A stretch of 49,183 bases of DNA from Cohnella sp. GTDB taxonomy: Bacteria > Bacillota > Bacilli > Paenibacillales > Paenibacillaceae. This document shows, piece by piece, positions 23,498 through 33,231 of this stretch (its first letter is position 1; each line of letters opens with the position of its first letter). The notes under the pieces are model-generated. The model ran no database searches. It was not told where the DNA came from and saw only the letters and a program-made list of their open reading frames with translations. Where the stretch lies: NCBI GenBank assembly GCA_028287445.1, contig JAQBPQ010000097.1, forward strand, positions 1 to 49,183. The letters run 5' to 3'. Made by a program: the position numbers and the translations under genes.

Positions 23498-25801
23498 ATG
23501 ACCAAACGAATCAGACTTAGGACACTGCTGATGGGAGGTTTTTTTGCCCTCCTTTTTGTCGGATTGGTCTTTCGGATTTACTGGGTGCAGGTTGGTCCCG
23601 CGTCGGCTCAATGGGCGGAGAAAGCACGTAAAACCTGGATGACCAGTGAGCAGATCCCCCAGGAAAGGGGTAAAATGCTGGACCGCAACGGTGCCGTGCT
23701 GGCTGCGAACGCTGTGGCGTACACGGTTGCTGTCAGCCCGAAGAGAGTCGCGCAGTTGGAGAAGGAAAACCCGGATTGGCATTTTGCCGATCGAATCGTT
23801 TCCAAGTTCCACAATGTGCTGGGGACACCGGAGGACAAGCTGCGCTCGATCATCGGAGCCAAGAGGAAGGACGGCACTTATCTCGATCAAAAGGAAGTCC
23901 GGCCGGACGGCTGGAAAATCGACAAGTCGGTCAAGGATCGGCTCGATACGTTCACACAAGAGATGAGGACACTAACGGGTAAGAAAGATGTAGGCGTCTA
24001 CTTTATCCAAGACCAAAAACGCTATTATCCGAACGGCTCGCTGGCTTCCCATATTCTCGGCTACCAAAACAAGGAAGGCACGGCCATTCTCGGATTGGAG
24101 AAAACACTCGACAATGCGTTAAAAGGTTCCCCCGGCTCCATTCAATATGAGAAGGATAATACCGGCGCGCAGCTTCCCAACGGTCAAGTGACGATGAAAC
24201 CGGCCATCAACGGCAAGGACGTGACGCTAACCATAGATCAAGATATCCAATTTTATATGGAAGAAGCGATTCGTGAATCATACGACCAGTATCATCCCAT
24301 AAGCATCACCGCGATCGCCGCCGATCCGAAGACGATGGACATTCTCGGAATGGCCAGCCTGCCCGAATTCGATCCGAACCAATATTGGACTGCCCAGGGC
24401 CAGGATTCTTTCAAGGACAATGCGGTTCAGTCGATTTACGAGCCGGGCTCCACCTTTAAGATCGTCACGTTGGCCGCGGCTGTCCAAGAAGGCAAATTCA
24501 ATCCGGAAGAACGGTATATGTCCGGGAGCATCAGTGTCAGTAAAAAGTCCACACCGATCCGTGACGTGAAACGGGGAGGTTGGGGCGAAATTTCGTTCCT
24601 GGAAGGACTCAAACATTCCAGCAACGTGGCGTTCGTCAAGCTCGGATATGAGAAGCTCGGAGCCGAGAAGCTTCGCAGCTATATCGATGCCTTCGGCTTC
24701 GGGCAGAAAACGGGCATCGAGCTGCCGGGAGAGTTGGCTGGAGCCATCTCGTTCCGCAACAACGTACCGAGAGAGGTCGCGACGGCCGCATTCGGACAAG
24801 GCGGTGTTCAAGTCACGCCGATCCAGCAAGTGACGGCTGTGGCTGCGGTTGCCAATGGGGGCAAGTTGATGCAGCCGCACCTGATCAAATCGATTTCCGA
24901 CCCGGCAACCGGCACGAAACAAGTATTCGAGCCCAAAGTGGTGCGGCAAGTCATTTCACCGGAATCGGCACGCAAGGTGGGCGATTATTTGGAGACGGTG
25001 GTCAGCGACCAAAAAATCGGCACCGGCAAAATCGCCTACATTCCGGGATACCGGATCGCCGGTAAAACGGGGACGGCACAAAAGGTAATCAACGGGAAAT
25101 ACTCACCGGATAAATACGTCGTCTCGTTTATCGGTTTTGCCCCGGTAGAGGATCCCAGAATCGTGCTCTACGTAATCCTCGACGAACCGCAAACGCCTTT
25201 GGCCGGCGGAGGCTCTGTGGCTGGTCCGGTTTTCAAGAAGATCATGGAGCAATCGTTGCGCCATCTGGGTATCATGCCGAATTTGTCCGCCGCGGATCAA
25301 GCAAACACGCTGCCTGCATCGGCAAGCAAGGATGTTACGGCCAGCGTGACGGATGTAACGGGTATGACGACCGGACAGGCGAAGACGGAATTAAAACGAC
25401 ATAACTTCGATGCCATGACCATAGGTGGTGGAGGCAAAGTGGTGCAGCAGCTGCCTAAAGCGGGCAGTACGCTGCCGATTTCCCAGCCGGTGTTTTTGCT
25501 GACGGAAGTGACGCCGGGCACACTGCCTGACATGACAGGAATGTCGCTGAGAGACGCTTTAGAGATGTGCTCGCTGCTGAAGGCGACCTGCACGGTGAAG
25601 GGCGAAGGTTATGTAGTCGCGCAGCAGGAGTCCAAGTCCGGTGCCGATTTGAAGGTCAGTCTGACACTCGCACCGCCGGGACAGCCGCCGCAGCAGCAAC
25701 AAGCTGCGGCCGTTTCCAAAGGCGGTACGGCTTCGATCGGGTCGGTCTCCAAGGGGACATCCCCCGGCCGCGCTTCCGCCTCTCCCGCTCCGAATGGCTG
25801 A
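23498..25801 (+). CDS. pbpB: Penicillin-binding protein 2B, septal transpeptidase (FtsI)
   Basis: 767 residues: an N-terminal membrane anchor (LLMGGFFALLFVGLVFRIYW), a PBP dimerisation domain (~residues 50-220), the transpeptidase domain with the active-site motif STFK (Ser318), SSN and KTGTAQKV, then two PASTA domains (~610-735) and a Gln/Ser/Pro-rich tail. It cross-links septal peptidoglycan with its SEDS partner. There are no Cys residues between STFK and SSN, unlike the next gene. ATG 23498 follows GAAGAGG at 8 nt, 13 bp after the ftsL stop. A large hairpin with a T-run separates it from spoVD. Confidence 0.95.
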   Translation: MTKRIRLRTLLMGGFFALLFVGLVFRIYWVQVGPASAQWAEKARKTWMTSEQIPQERGKMLDRNGAVLAANAVAYTVAVSPKRVAQLEKENPDWHFADRIVSKFHNVLGTPEDKLRSIIGAKRKDGTYLDQKEVRPDGWKIDKSVKDRLDTFTQEMRTLTGKKDVGVYFIQDQKRYYPNGSLASHILGYQNKEGTAILGLEKTLDNALKGSPGSIQYEKDNTGAQLPNGQVTMKPAINGKDVTLTIDQDIQFYMEEAIRESYDQYHPISITAIAADPKTMDILGMASLPEFDPNQYWTAQGQDSFKDNAVQSIYEPGSTFKIVTLAAAVQEGKFNPEERYMSGSISVSKKSTPIRDVKRGGWGEISFLEGLKHSSNVAFVKLGYEKLGAEKLRSYIDAFGFGQKTGIELPGELAGAISFRNNVPREVATAAFGQGGVQVTPIQQVTAVAAVANGGKLMQPHLIKSISDPATGTKQVFEPKVVRQVISPESARKVGDYLETVVSDQKIGTGKIAYIPGYRIAGKTGTAQKVINGKYSPDKYVVSFIGFAPVEDPRIVLYVILDEPQTPLAGGGSVAGPVFKKIMEQSLRHLGIMPNLSAADQANTLPASASKDVTASVTDVTGMTTGQAKTELKRHNFDAMTIGGGGKVVQQLPKAGSTLPISQPVFLLTEVTPGTLPDMTGMSLRDALEMCSLLKATCTVKGEGYVVAQQESKSGADLKVSLTLAPPGQPPQQQQAAAVSKGGTASIGSVSKGTSPGRASASPAPNG

Positions 25802-25812
25802 GGGCTTGTTCT

Positions 25813-25871
25813 AAACCCCCTTATACGCAGAATATTTTGAAGTAGGCGGTTCTGCGGAGAAGGGGGTTTTT
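25813..25871 (+). terminator. Terminator-like hairpin that contains the spoVD ribosome binding site
   Basis: AAACCCCCTT (25813-25822) pairs perfectly with AAGGGGGTTT (25860-25869), and CGCAGAA (25826-25832) with TTCTGCG (25850-25856). A TTTTT run (25867-25871) ends 2 nt before the spoVD ATG. The only Shine-Dalgarno sequence of spoVD, AAGGGGG (25860-25866), is wholly in the right arm. Confidence 0.8.
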
Positions 25872-25873
25872 CC

Positions 25874-27796
25874 ATGAAAATATCGCAGGTTACGGTTCGG
25901 AGAAGGCTGTTTTGGGCAATTGTCTTTGTCATTGCGGCCTTCTCCACTCTGATTGTGCGGCTCGGCTACGTCCAATTATGGAAGGGAGCCGAACTGTCGA
26001 AGTTAGCGGAAGATTCGTGGCGACGGGAAGTTACCTTTCAGGCCAAACGCGGGGAAGTGACGGACCGCAACGGCATTCGGCTCGCATACAATATCAGTTC
26101 ACCTACGGTGTGGGCGGTTCCGGCACAGATTCAAAACGCCCGGGAAACGGCGCATCAACTGTCATCCTTGCTTGGGATGCCCGAGACCGCTGTACTTCGG
26201 CAGATCACCAAAGGGGAAAGAATCGTGGACCTCAAGCCGGGCGGCCGCAAAATCAGCCTGGACAAAACGCAAAAGATTCGTGCCCTGGGACTTCCGGGCA
26301 TTTATATCGGAGAAGACAACAAGCGCTACTACCCATTCGGGAGCCTGGCCGCGCATATTCTCGGATTTACAGGAGGTTACAACCAGGGTTTGACCGGGCT
26401 CGAGCTTCGTTACGACCAACGGTTAAGCGGGCTTCCCGGCAATGTTTCCTACCTGGCTGAAGCCGGGGGCGGACAAATGCCGAATTCGTCCGATCAATTT
26501 AAAGCCCCCCGCGACGGCCTCACTCTGGAGCTTACGCTCGACGAGAAGGTCCAATCGATCGTGGAACGGGAGTTGGATCACGCGATGCTGCAATTTCAGC
26601 CGAAGGACGTGATCGCGATCGCCATGAACCCTAAAAACGGCGAAATATTGGCCATGGGCAGTCGGCCGACTTTCGAGCCGGACAAATACCGGGAAGTTTC
26701 ATCCGAGGTATACAATCGCAACCTGCCCATCTGGATGACGTACGAGCCGGGATCCACCTTTAAGATCATTACGCTCGCAGCCGCTCTGCAAGAAGGGAAA
26801 GTCGATCTGACGCACGAGCATTTTTACGATCCGGGTTATACGAAGGTCGGCGGAGCCAGGCTGCGCTGCTGGAAAAGTGGCGGGCACGGCAGCCAGACGT
26901 TCCTGGAGGTCGTGGAAAACTCCTGCAACCCTGGTTTTGTGGCGCTCGGACAACGGCTGGGTAAAGAAAAGCTGTTTTCCTATATCAACGCCTTCGGTTT
27001 CGGCCAAAAAACGGGGATTGACCTAAACGGGGAAGAAAACGGGATCATGTTCAAGCCGAAGCAGGTCGGACCGGTCGAATTGGCGACGACGGCTTTCGGG
27101 CAAGGGGTTTCCGTCACTCCGATCCAGCAGATCACGGCGGTTGCGGCGGCGATTAACGGGGGGAAGTTGTTCAAACCCCACGTGGCCAAGTCCTGGATCC
27201 AGCCCGACACCGGCGCGGTGCTCGAAGAGGCGAAGCCCGAATTCGTGAGGCAGGTGATCTCTCCCGAAACTTCCCGGCAGGTGCGCGAAACATTGGAGAA
27301 GGTGGTCGCCCAAGGAACCGGGCGCAACGCGTTCCTGGAAGGCTACCGGGTCGGAGGCAAGACGGGAACCGCGCAAAAAGTGATCGGCGGCAGGTATTCT
27401 CCTAATGAGCATATCGTATCGTTTATTGGCTTCGCGCCGGCCGACGACCCGCAGCTAATCGTTTATTTAGCGGTCGATAACCCGCAAGGAATCCAGTTCG
27501 GAGGAGTCGTGGCCGCCCCTCTCGTTCGCAATATCTTGGCCGATGCCTTGCCTTACCTGGGTGTGAAGCCGCGGACGGAGCAAGTTCAAAAAGAATTTCG
27601 CTACGGAGACACGCCGATCGTAACCGTGCCCAATCTGGTAGGCAAAACCGTTTCCGATCTGTATGAAGATTTGAACATGAACTTCCGACTTGCCGCGTCG
27701 GGCTCCGGAGAGACGGTTGTCCGCCAGGCGCCGGCCGCAGGCGCCCGGGTGGAGCGGGGATCGGCGATCCGGATTTACCTCGGTGCGGATAACTGA
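25874..27796 (+). CDS. spoVD: Stage V sporulation protein D, cortex-specific penicillin-binding protein
   Basis: 640 residues: N-terminal membrane anchor (LFWAIVFVIAAFSTLIVRLG), dimerisation domain, transpeptidase domain with STFK (Ser294), SCN (351 is the Cys) and KTGTAQKV, and one C-terminal PASTA domain (~575-640). Ser294 and the two cysteines at 332 (RCW) and 351 fall exactly where the B. subtilis SpoVD active site and StoA-controlled disulfide lie. SpoVD cross-links spore cortex peptidoglycan in the mother cell, paired with SpoVE. ATG 25874 is 7 nt after AAGGGGG, which is buried in a hairpin, so expression probably needs its own promoter or hairpin opening. Confidence 0.96.
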   Translation: MKISQVTVRRRLFWAIVFVIAAFSTLIVRLGYVQLWKGAELSKLAEDSWRREVTFQAKRGEVTDRNGIRLAYNISSPTVWAVPAQIQNARETAHQLSSLLGMPETAVLRQITKGERIVDLKPGGRKISLDKTQKIRALGLPGIYIGEDNKRYYPFGSLAAHILGFTGGYNQGLTGLELRYDQRLSGLPGNVSYLAEAGGGQMPNSSDQFKAPRDGLTLELTLDEKVQSIVERELDHAMLQFQPKDVIAIAMNPKNGEILAMGSRPTFEPDKYREVSSEVYNRNLPIWMTYEPGSTFKIITLAAALQEGKVDLTHEHFYDPGYTKVGGARLRCWKSGGHGSQTFLEVVENSCNPGFVALGQRLGKEKLFSYINAFGFGQKTGIDLNGEENGIMFKPKQVGPVELATTAFGQGVSVTPIQQITAVAAAINGGKLFKPHVAKSWIQPDTGAVLEEAKPEFVRQVISPETSRQVRETLEKVVAQGTGRNAFLEGYRVGGKTGTAQKVIGGRYSPNEHIVSFIGFAPADDPQLIVYLAVDNPQGIQFGGVVAAPLVRNILADALPYLGVKPRTEQVQKEFRYGDTPIVTVPNLVGKTVSDLYEDLNMNFRLAASGSGETVVRQAPAAGARVERGSAIRIYLGADN

Positions 27797-27884
27797 TTTT
27801 ACCAAACGCTCGAAAAGCCTTGAATGCGGTTGTTTGCTGGATGATAATGAGGTTACCATGTCACCCGAAGGAGACCGATCTTAC

Positions 27885-29372
27885 ATGAACCTGCACGAAT
27901 TGTCGCAACAATTGTTTATCTCTCGGATCATCGGTGACGGAAGTGTCGCCATAGAAGATTTGGAGACCGATTCCCGTAAAGTGAAACCCGGGCAGTTGTT
28001 TGTCTGCTTGCCCGGCCATACGGTGGACGGTCATGCTTTTGCGGCCGAAGCGGCGGAAAAGGGCGCAGCGGCGCTTGTCGTATCCCGTGAGCTGCCGGTT
28101 TCATTGCCTCAATTGATCGTACCGGATCCCCGGCTGGCACTCGCCAAACTGGCCGATTACATTTACGGCCGTCCCTCACACACGCTCCGTCCGGTAGGTG
28201 TGACCGGTACAAACGGTAAAACGACGATCACTTACCTAATTGAAAAGATATGGGCGGACGCCGGCATTTCGCCTGGCGTCCTCGGCACGATCGAGACGCG
28301 ATTCGCCGGCCGTTCCTTGCCGATGTCGGGTACGACGCCCGACGTGCTGGAGCTGCAGCGGATTTTTCGCGCCATGGTAGACGCCGGCACGCAGCGTTGC
28401 GTCATGGAAGTTTCGTCCCATGCCTTGGAGCAGGGAAGGGTGAAAGGAACCCGGTTTCGTACGGCCGTTTTCACCAACTTGACGCAGGACCATCTCGACT
28501 ACCACGGAACGATGGAAGCCTATGAGGCAGCCAAGGGCTTGTTTTTCTCGCGGCTCGGCAATACATACGCGGACCGTCCGGAGGAACGCACATACGCGGT
28601 CCTCAATGCCGACGACGACGCTTCGAAACGATTCGCCAAGCTGACGGCGGCAGAAGTCGTCACCTACGGCATCGACCGTGACGCTGACCTGCGGGCGGGC
28701 GATGTGTCAATCTCGGCCCGCGGTACGGAATTTACGCTGACGACCATGCAGGGAGTACGGAAGGTCCGGCTTCGCCTGGTGGGTAAGTTTAACGTATACA
28801 ACGCGCTTGCAGCGCTGGCGGCGGCTTGGTGCGAAGGGATTTCTCTCGATGCGGCGATCACCAGCCTCGAAGCCATCGCAGGAGTGCCCGGTCGGGTAGA
28901 GGCCGTCGACGAAGGGCAGCCATTCGCCGTCGTCGTCGATTACGCGCATACGCCGGACGGGCTGGAGAATGTGTTGCGGACCGTCAGGGTACTGGCCACC
29001 GTGAGCGTATATTGCGTGTTCGGCTGCGGCGGCGACCGGGACCGGACCAAACGGCCCCTTATGGGCCGGATTGCAGCCGAGTTGGCCGATACTCTGATTG
29101 TGACGAGCGACAATCCGCGCAGCGAGGATCCGCTGGCCATCCTGAGCGACATCGAAGCGGGATTAAAGGAAGCGGGCGTCGCCGAGAATCGTTACCGGCT
29201 GCTGCCGGATCGGCGCAAAGCGATCGAATTGGCTGTTGAAATGGCAAGCCCCGGAGATGTAGTATTGATTGCGGGGAAAGGCCATGAAACCTATCAAATA
29301 ATCGGCGGCGTCACTCATGATTTCGACGACCGCCTGGTGGCGCGTGCCGCCTTAAGGAGCCGACAAGCGTGA
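27885..29372 (+). CDS. murE: UDP-MurNAc-L-Ala-D-Glu:meso-diaminopimelate ligase MurE
   Basis: 495 residues. The Mur ligase ATP motif GVTGTNGKTTITYL lies near residue 107, the carbamylated-Lys region in MEVSSHALEQGRVKGTRF, and the substrate loop reads TSDNPRSEDP. The DNPR motif marks ligases that add meso-diaminopimelate rather than lysine, so the wall is mDAP type. The enzyme acts in the cytosol in precursor synthesis. ATG 27885 (MNLHELSQQLF) has GAAGGAG upstream; ATG 27858, with GAGG before it, would add nine residues and cannot be excluded. The stop overlaps the murF start (GTGATG at 29369). Confidence 0.96.
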   Translation: MNLHELSQQLFISRIIGDGSVAIEDLETDSRKVKPGQLFVCLPGHTVDGHAFAAEAAEKGAAALVVSRELPVSLPQLIVPDPRLALAKLADYIYGRPSHTLRPVGVTGTNGKTTITYLIEKIWADAGISPGVLGTIETRFAGRSLPMSGTTPDVLELQRIFRAMVDAGTQRCVMEVSSHALEQGRVKGTRFRTAVFTNLTQDHLDYHGTMEAYEAAKGLFFSRLGNTYADRPEERTYAVLNADDDASKRFAKLTAAEVVTYGIDRDADLRAGDVSISARGTEFTLTTMQGVRKVRLRLVGKFNVYNALAALAAAWCEGISLDAAITSLEAIAGVPGRVEAVDEGQPFAVVVDYAHTPDGLENVLRTVRVLATVSVYCVFGCGGDRDRTKRPLMGRIAAELADTLIVTSDNPRSEDPLAILSDIEAGLKEAGVAENRYRLLPDRRKAIELAVEMASPGDVVLIAGKGHETYQIIGGVTHDFDDRLVARAALRSRQA

Positions 29373-30769
29373 TGCAAGCGACCCTTCGGGACGCCGCCGC
29401 CTGGTGCGGCGCGACAATCGAGGCCGAGGCCGGCGGAACGCCGTTTGCCGGAGTCTCGACCGACACCCGGAATTTGAGTCCGGGGCAATTATTTGTGCCT
29501 CTGTCCGGAGAGCGGTTCGACGGACATGATTACTTGAGAACGGCTGTGAATGCCGGCGCCGCCGCTTCTTTGTGGAACCGTGACCGGCCGGTGCCGGAGC
29601 ATGCCGGCATCCCGCTGCTGCTGGTGGACGATGTGCTGGCTGCCCTTCAGCGGCTGGCCGCCCGATACCTCGAATCGTTGCAGGCCAAAGTGGTTGCGGT
29701 AACCGGCAGCAATGGGAAGACAACGACCAAAGACCTGATCACTTCCGTCCTGTCGACTCGACTGCGAGTCCATAAGACGGAAGGGAATTTGAACAATCAT
29801 ATCGGATTGCCTTTGACCATTCTCCGAACGGAGCCGGGAACGGAAGTGCTGGTACTCGAGATGGGCATGAGCGATCGCGGGGAGATCGCCTTGCTTTCTT
29901 CGCTGGCTCGTCCGGATTTAGCCGTTATTACCAACATCGGCGAATCCCACTTGCTTCAGCTCGGCTCGCGCCGGAATATCGCCCGGGCGAAGCTGGAAAT
30001 CGCACAAGGGCTGAAGCCCGGCGGCGTGCTGATCCTAAACGGAGACGAACCGCTCATCGCGGAAGAGCTTGGCGGAACGGCTCTTCCGGATCAAACCGCT
30101 ATTGTGACTTTCGGCGAGAGCCGGGGGTGCGATTTGTCCGTTGGCCATATCGGTGTGTCGGCGGAACGGACGAGGTTTGATGTGCACACTGGAGCTCACG
30201 TGGATTCTTACGAAATTCCGATTCCCGGCAAACACAACGCCCTGAATGCGCTGGCGGCGATAGCGGTGGCGAGGGCATTCGGCCTCACGGCGGAACAGAT
30301 CGGGGAAGGTTTGTCGGCAACAAAACTGACCGGCATGCGGATTGAACGGATTCGCGCCTTGAACGGCGCCATGGTCCTCCATGATGCTTATAATGCAAGT
30401 CCGACCTCCGTACGGGCCGCGATCGACTTGGTCGCCGGCCTCAGCGGCTACCGCCGCAAACGGCTCGTTCTAGGCGACATGCTGGAGCTCGGCCCGGACG
30501 AAGCCGCCTTCCATGCGGAAATCGGCCGTTCGGTGTCCCCGCAAATAGCCGATGTTGTATACTTGCACGGCCCCCTCTCGGTGTACACCGCTGAAGCGGC
30601 GGCGCCCGCGTTTGCGGCTGGGGCGGTTCGGCATTTCGCGGATAAACGGGAGTTGGCGCAAACGCTGCTCCAGGAAACCGCGCCGGACGACCTAGTACTT
30701 GTCAAAGCGTCACGCGGAATGAAAATGGAAGAAATCGTCACTGCGCTGCAGAAAGGGGTCGTCGGGTAA
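29369..30769 (+). CDS. murF: UDP-MurNAc-tripeptide:D-Ala-D-Ala ligase MurF
   Basis: 466 residues. The first domain has the MurF N-terminal pattern (FAGVSTDTRNLSPGQLFVPL), then the ATP motif VTGSNGKTTTKDL (near residue 112), NLNNHIGLPLTIL, LEMGMSDRGEI and VLHDAYNASPTSVRAAI. It adds D-Ala-D-Ala to complete the pentapeptide precursor. GTG 29369 overlaps the murE stop by 4 bp; ATG 29372 is the alternative start one codon on. AAGGAG lies 9-12 nt upstream. Translational coupling with murE and close spacing to mraY (3 bp) indicate one transcript. Confidence 0.96.
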   Translation: MMQATLRDAAAWCGATIEAEAGGTPFAGVSTDTRNLSPGQLFVPLSGERFDGHDYLRTAVNAGAAASLWNRDRPVPEHAGIPLLLVDDVLAALQRLAARYLESLQAKVVAVTGSNGKTTTKDLITSVLSTRLRVHKTEGNLNNHIGLPLTILRTEPGTEVLVLEMGMSDRGEIALLSSLARPDLAVITNIGESHLLQLGSRRNIARAKLEIAQGLKPGGVLILNGDEPLIAEELGGTALPDQTAIVTFGESRGCDLSVGHIGVSAERTRFDVHTGAHVDSYEIPIPGKHNALNALAAIAVARAFGLTAEQIGEGLSATKLTGMRIERIRALNGAMVLHDAYNASPTSVRAAIDLVAGLSGYRRKRLVLGDMLELGPDEAAFHAEIGRSVSPQIADVVYLHGPLSVYTAEAAAPAFAAGAVRHFADKRELAQTLLQETAPDDLVLVKASRGMKMEEIVTALQKGVVG

Positions 30770-30772
30770 GCC

Positions 30773-31732
30773 ATGGATTATACCTCTGTACTGCTCACGC
30801 TGGGCGTTTCCTTCGTGCTCGCGGCACTGTTCGGTCCGCTGCTCATTCCGCTGCTGCGCCGGCTTAAGTTTGGCCAACAAGTGCGTGAGGACGGTCCGCA
30901 GTCCCATTTAAAGAAGACGGGAACGCCGACCATGGGCGGAGTCATCATTCTGTTGGCCCTGACGCTCGCATTTTTGAAATTTTCCGATCGGGGCCCGGAA
31001 TTCTGGGCACTGCTCGTCGCTTGCTTGGGTTTCGGTCTTATCGGTTTTCTCGACGATTACCTCAAAATCGCGTTCAAACGTTCCCTGGGTTTGACCGCCA
31101 GACAGAAGCTGATGGGACAATTGCTTTTTTCCTTTGTTTTTTGCGGCATTCTATATAGCATGGATCATCCGACTACGCTCGGGATTCCGGGAACCCACAT
31201 TTCTTGGGATTTGGGCTGGGGTTATTATGTTCTCGTAGTGATCATGTTTTTCGCGGCCGGCAATTCCGTTAACTTTACCGATGGGCTGGACGGATTGCTG
31301 TCCGGGACAAGCGCCCTCGCATTCGGCGCGTTTACGGTCATTGCGCTGGAAGCGACGCAGCAGCAATCCGCGGTATTTTCCGCCGCTTTGGTCGGTGCGG
31401 TACTCGGTTTTCTGGTCTATAACGCTCACCCGGCCAAAGTGTTCATGGGAGACACGGGATCCCTCGGCATCGGGGGCGGATTGGCGGCGGTAGCGGTGCT
31501 TACCAAGACGGAGCTGCTCCTCGTCGTCATCGGCGGCGTTTTCGTCCTGGAGATGCTGTCGGTCATTATCCAGGTCGGTTCGTTTAAAACGAGAGGGAAA
31601 AGGGTATTCAAAATGAGCCCGATCCACCACCATTTCGAGTTGTCGGGATGGTCGGAATGGCGAGTGGTCACCACGTTCTGGCTGGCGGGTTTTATATTGG
31701 CCGTCGCCGGTTTGATCTTGCACAAGATGTAA
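30773..31732 (+). CDS. mraY: Phospho-N-acetylmuramoyl-pentapeptide transferase MraY
   Basis: 319 residues, about ten membrane helices. Catalytic motifs are present: [17 protein letters not shown] (the Asp pair), [13 protein letters not shown] and SPIHHHFE. It forms lipid I on the inner face of the membrane by moving phospho-MurNAc-pentapeptide to undecaprenyl phosphate. ATG 30773 starts 3 bp after the murF stop. Length and motif order are typical. Confidence 0.97.
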   Translation: MDYTSVLLTLGVSFVLAALFGPLLIPLLRRLKFGQQVREDGPQSHLKKTGTPTMGGVIILLALTLAFLKFSDRGPEFWALLVACLGFGLIGFLDDYLKIAFKRSLGLTARQKLMGQLLFSFVFCGILYSMDHPTTLGIPGTHISWDLGWGYYVLVVIMFFAAGNSVNFTDGLDGLLSGTSALAFGAFTVIALEATQQQSAVFSAALVGAVLGFLVYNAHPAKVFMGDTGSLGIGGGLAAVAVLTKTELLLVVIGGVFVLEMLSVIIQVGSFKTRGKRVFKMSPIHHHFELSGWSEWRVVTTFWLAGFILAVAGLILHKM

Positions 31733-31748
31733 AAGGGGCAAACACCTA

Positions 31749-33185
31749 ATGATGCAGCTGACAGCTTACCGGGAGCGACGGGTCGTCGTGCTCGGTTTGG
31801 CGCGTAGCGGCGTAGCGGCCGCCAAACTTTTCCACGGCATCGGAGCCGATGTCGTGGTCAATGACCGCAAAGAACGGGAGGAATGTCCCGAAGCCTCCGA
31901 ATTGGAGGCTTTGGGCATCTCTGTTCAATGCGGGGGCCATCCCGAGGGACTGGTGAACGAACAGACGTCGCTTCTTGTGAAAAATCCGGGCATTCCGTAC
32001 ACCGCTCCTCCTGTGGCGGACGCTGTGCGTCTGGGCGTGGAGATCGTAACCGAGGTTGAGGTGGCCGGGCAGCTTTCCCAAGCTCCGATCATCGGCATAA
32101 CAGGTTCAAACGGGAAAACAACCACCACGACATGGACCGGCGCTCTACTCGAGGCTGCCGGGCTCAAGCCGCTTGTGGCCGGCAACATCGGCCGGCCGTT
32201 GTGCGAAGCGGCGCAGGAAGTGCCGCGGGACGGCTGGCTGGTGGCGGAGCTTAGCAGCTTCCAACTCAAGGGGACGGCGGATTTCCGGCCCCGGATCGCG
32301 TGCCTGCTCAATATGGCGGAAACCCATCTGGATTATCACGGCACGATGGAGGATTATGTAGCTTCGAAGGCCAAATTATTCCAGAATCAGACAGCGGACG
32401 ACGTCGCCGTCTTTAATGCAGACGACGCTGTCTGCCGGGATTTGTCGCAGCAGTTTGCCGGCCGCAAGCTGCCGTTCTCGCTTATTTCGCGCCTCGAGCG
32501 CGGCGGCGTATTCGTGGAGCCGCCTTATCCGGCGGTGAAACCCGGGGACAACGAACCGGAAGAGGAACGACGGATCGTATTCCGCGATGGCCGGGGCGGA
32601 GAGATCACCATTCTAGCCGTCGAGGAGCTTGGCATCCCGGGGCGGCACAATACGGCCAACGCGCTCGCGGCGATCGCAATCGCACTCGCGGCGGGTGCCG
32701 AACCGGCCCGGCTGGCGGATCCGCTGCGGATGTTCCGCGGCGTAGAGCACCGGCTGGAATACGTCGGCCGATTCGACGGCGCGAACTACTATAATGATTC
32801 GAAAGCGACAAACCCGATGGCGACGACGATGTCCGTCCTGTCGCTGCCGTCGCCGCTCATCTTAATCGCGGGCGGGCTCGACCGCGGCTCCGATTACATG
32901 GAGCTGCTGCCGATTTTCCGCACACGGCTCAAAGGGCTGGTGGCGCTAGGCGAAACGAGGGGGAAACTGCAGAAGGTGGCGGAAGCGGCTGGTTTAACGA
33001 CGGTCAAAATCGTCGACCCTGTGGGTGACGCCGAAGCTACACTCCGTCGCGCCGTAGAAGAAGCCGCTTCGTTGGCTCAGCCGGGAGATACCGTCCTGCT
33101 GTCGCCGGCTTGCGCAAGCTGGGACATGTTCCCCTCCTACGAAGTGCGCGGTCGCATGTTTAAGCAATCGGCGCATACGTTGTAG
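31749..33185 (+). CDS. murD: UDP-MurNAc-L-Ala:D-Glu ligase MurD
   Basis: 478 residues. The N-terminal Rossmann-like domain (RVVVLGLARSGVAAAKLF) is followed by IIGITGSNGKTTTTTW (near residue 118) and LSSFQLKGTADFRPRIACLLNMAETHLDYHG, then the C-terminal substrate domain (GVEHRLEYVGRFDGANYYND, SPACASWDMFPSYEVRG). It adds D-Glu to UDP-MurNAc-Ala. Two ATG codons stand together (31749, 31752) after AAAAGGGG; either may be used. The protein is slightly longer than the 450 typical of Bacillus because of an acidic stretch between domains (~residues 256-270). Confidence 0.96.
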   Translation: MMQLTAYRERRVVVLGLARSGVAAAKLFHGIGADVVVNDRKEREECPEASELEALGISVQCGGHPEGLVNEQTSLLVKNPGIPYTAPPVADAVRLGVEIVTEVEVAGQLSQAPIIGITGSNGKTTTTTWTGALLEAAGLKPLVAGNIGRPLCEAAQEVPRDGWLVAELSSFQLKGTADFRPRIACLLNMAETHLDYHGTMEDYVASKAKLFQNQTADDVAVFNADDAVCRDLSQQFAGRKLPFSLISRLERGGVFVEPPYPAVKPGDNEPEEERRIVFRDGRGGEITILAVEELGIPGRHNTANALAAIAIALAAGAEPARLADPLRMFRGVEHRLEYVGRFDGANYYNDSKATNPMATTMSVLSLPSPLILIAGGLDRGSDYMELLPIFRTRLKGLVALGETRGKLQKVAEAAGLTTVKIVDPVGDAEATLRRAVEEAASLAQPGDTVLLSPACASWDMFPSYEVRGRMFKQSAHTL

Positions 33186-33231
33186 AAGGGGGCGTGTCCC
33201 TACTTCCGCAGTACGAGAGGTGTCCGGTTCC

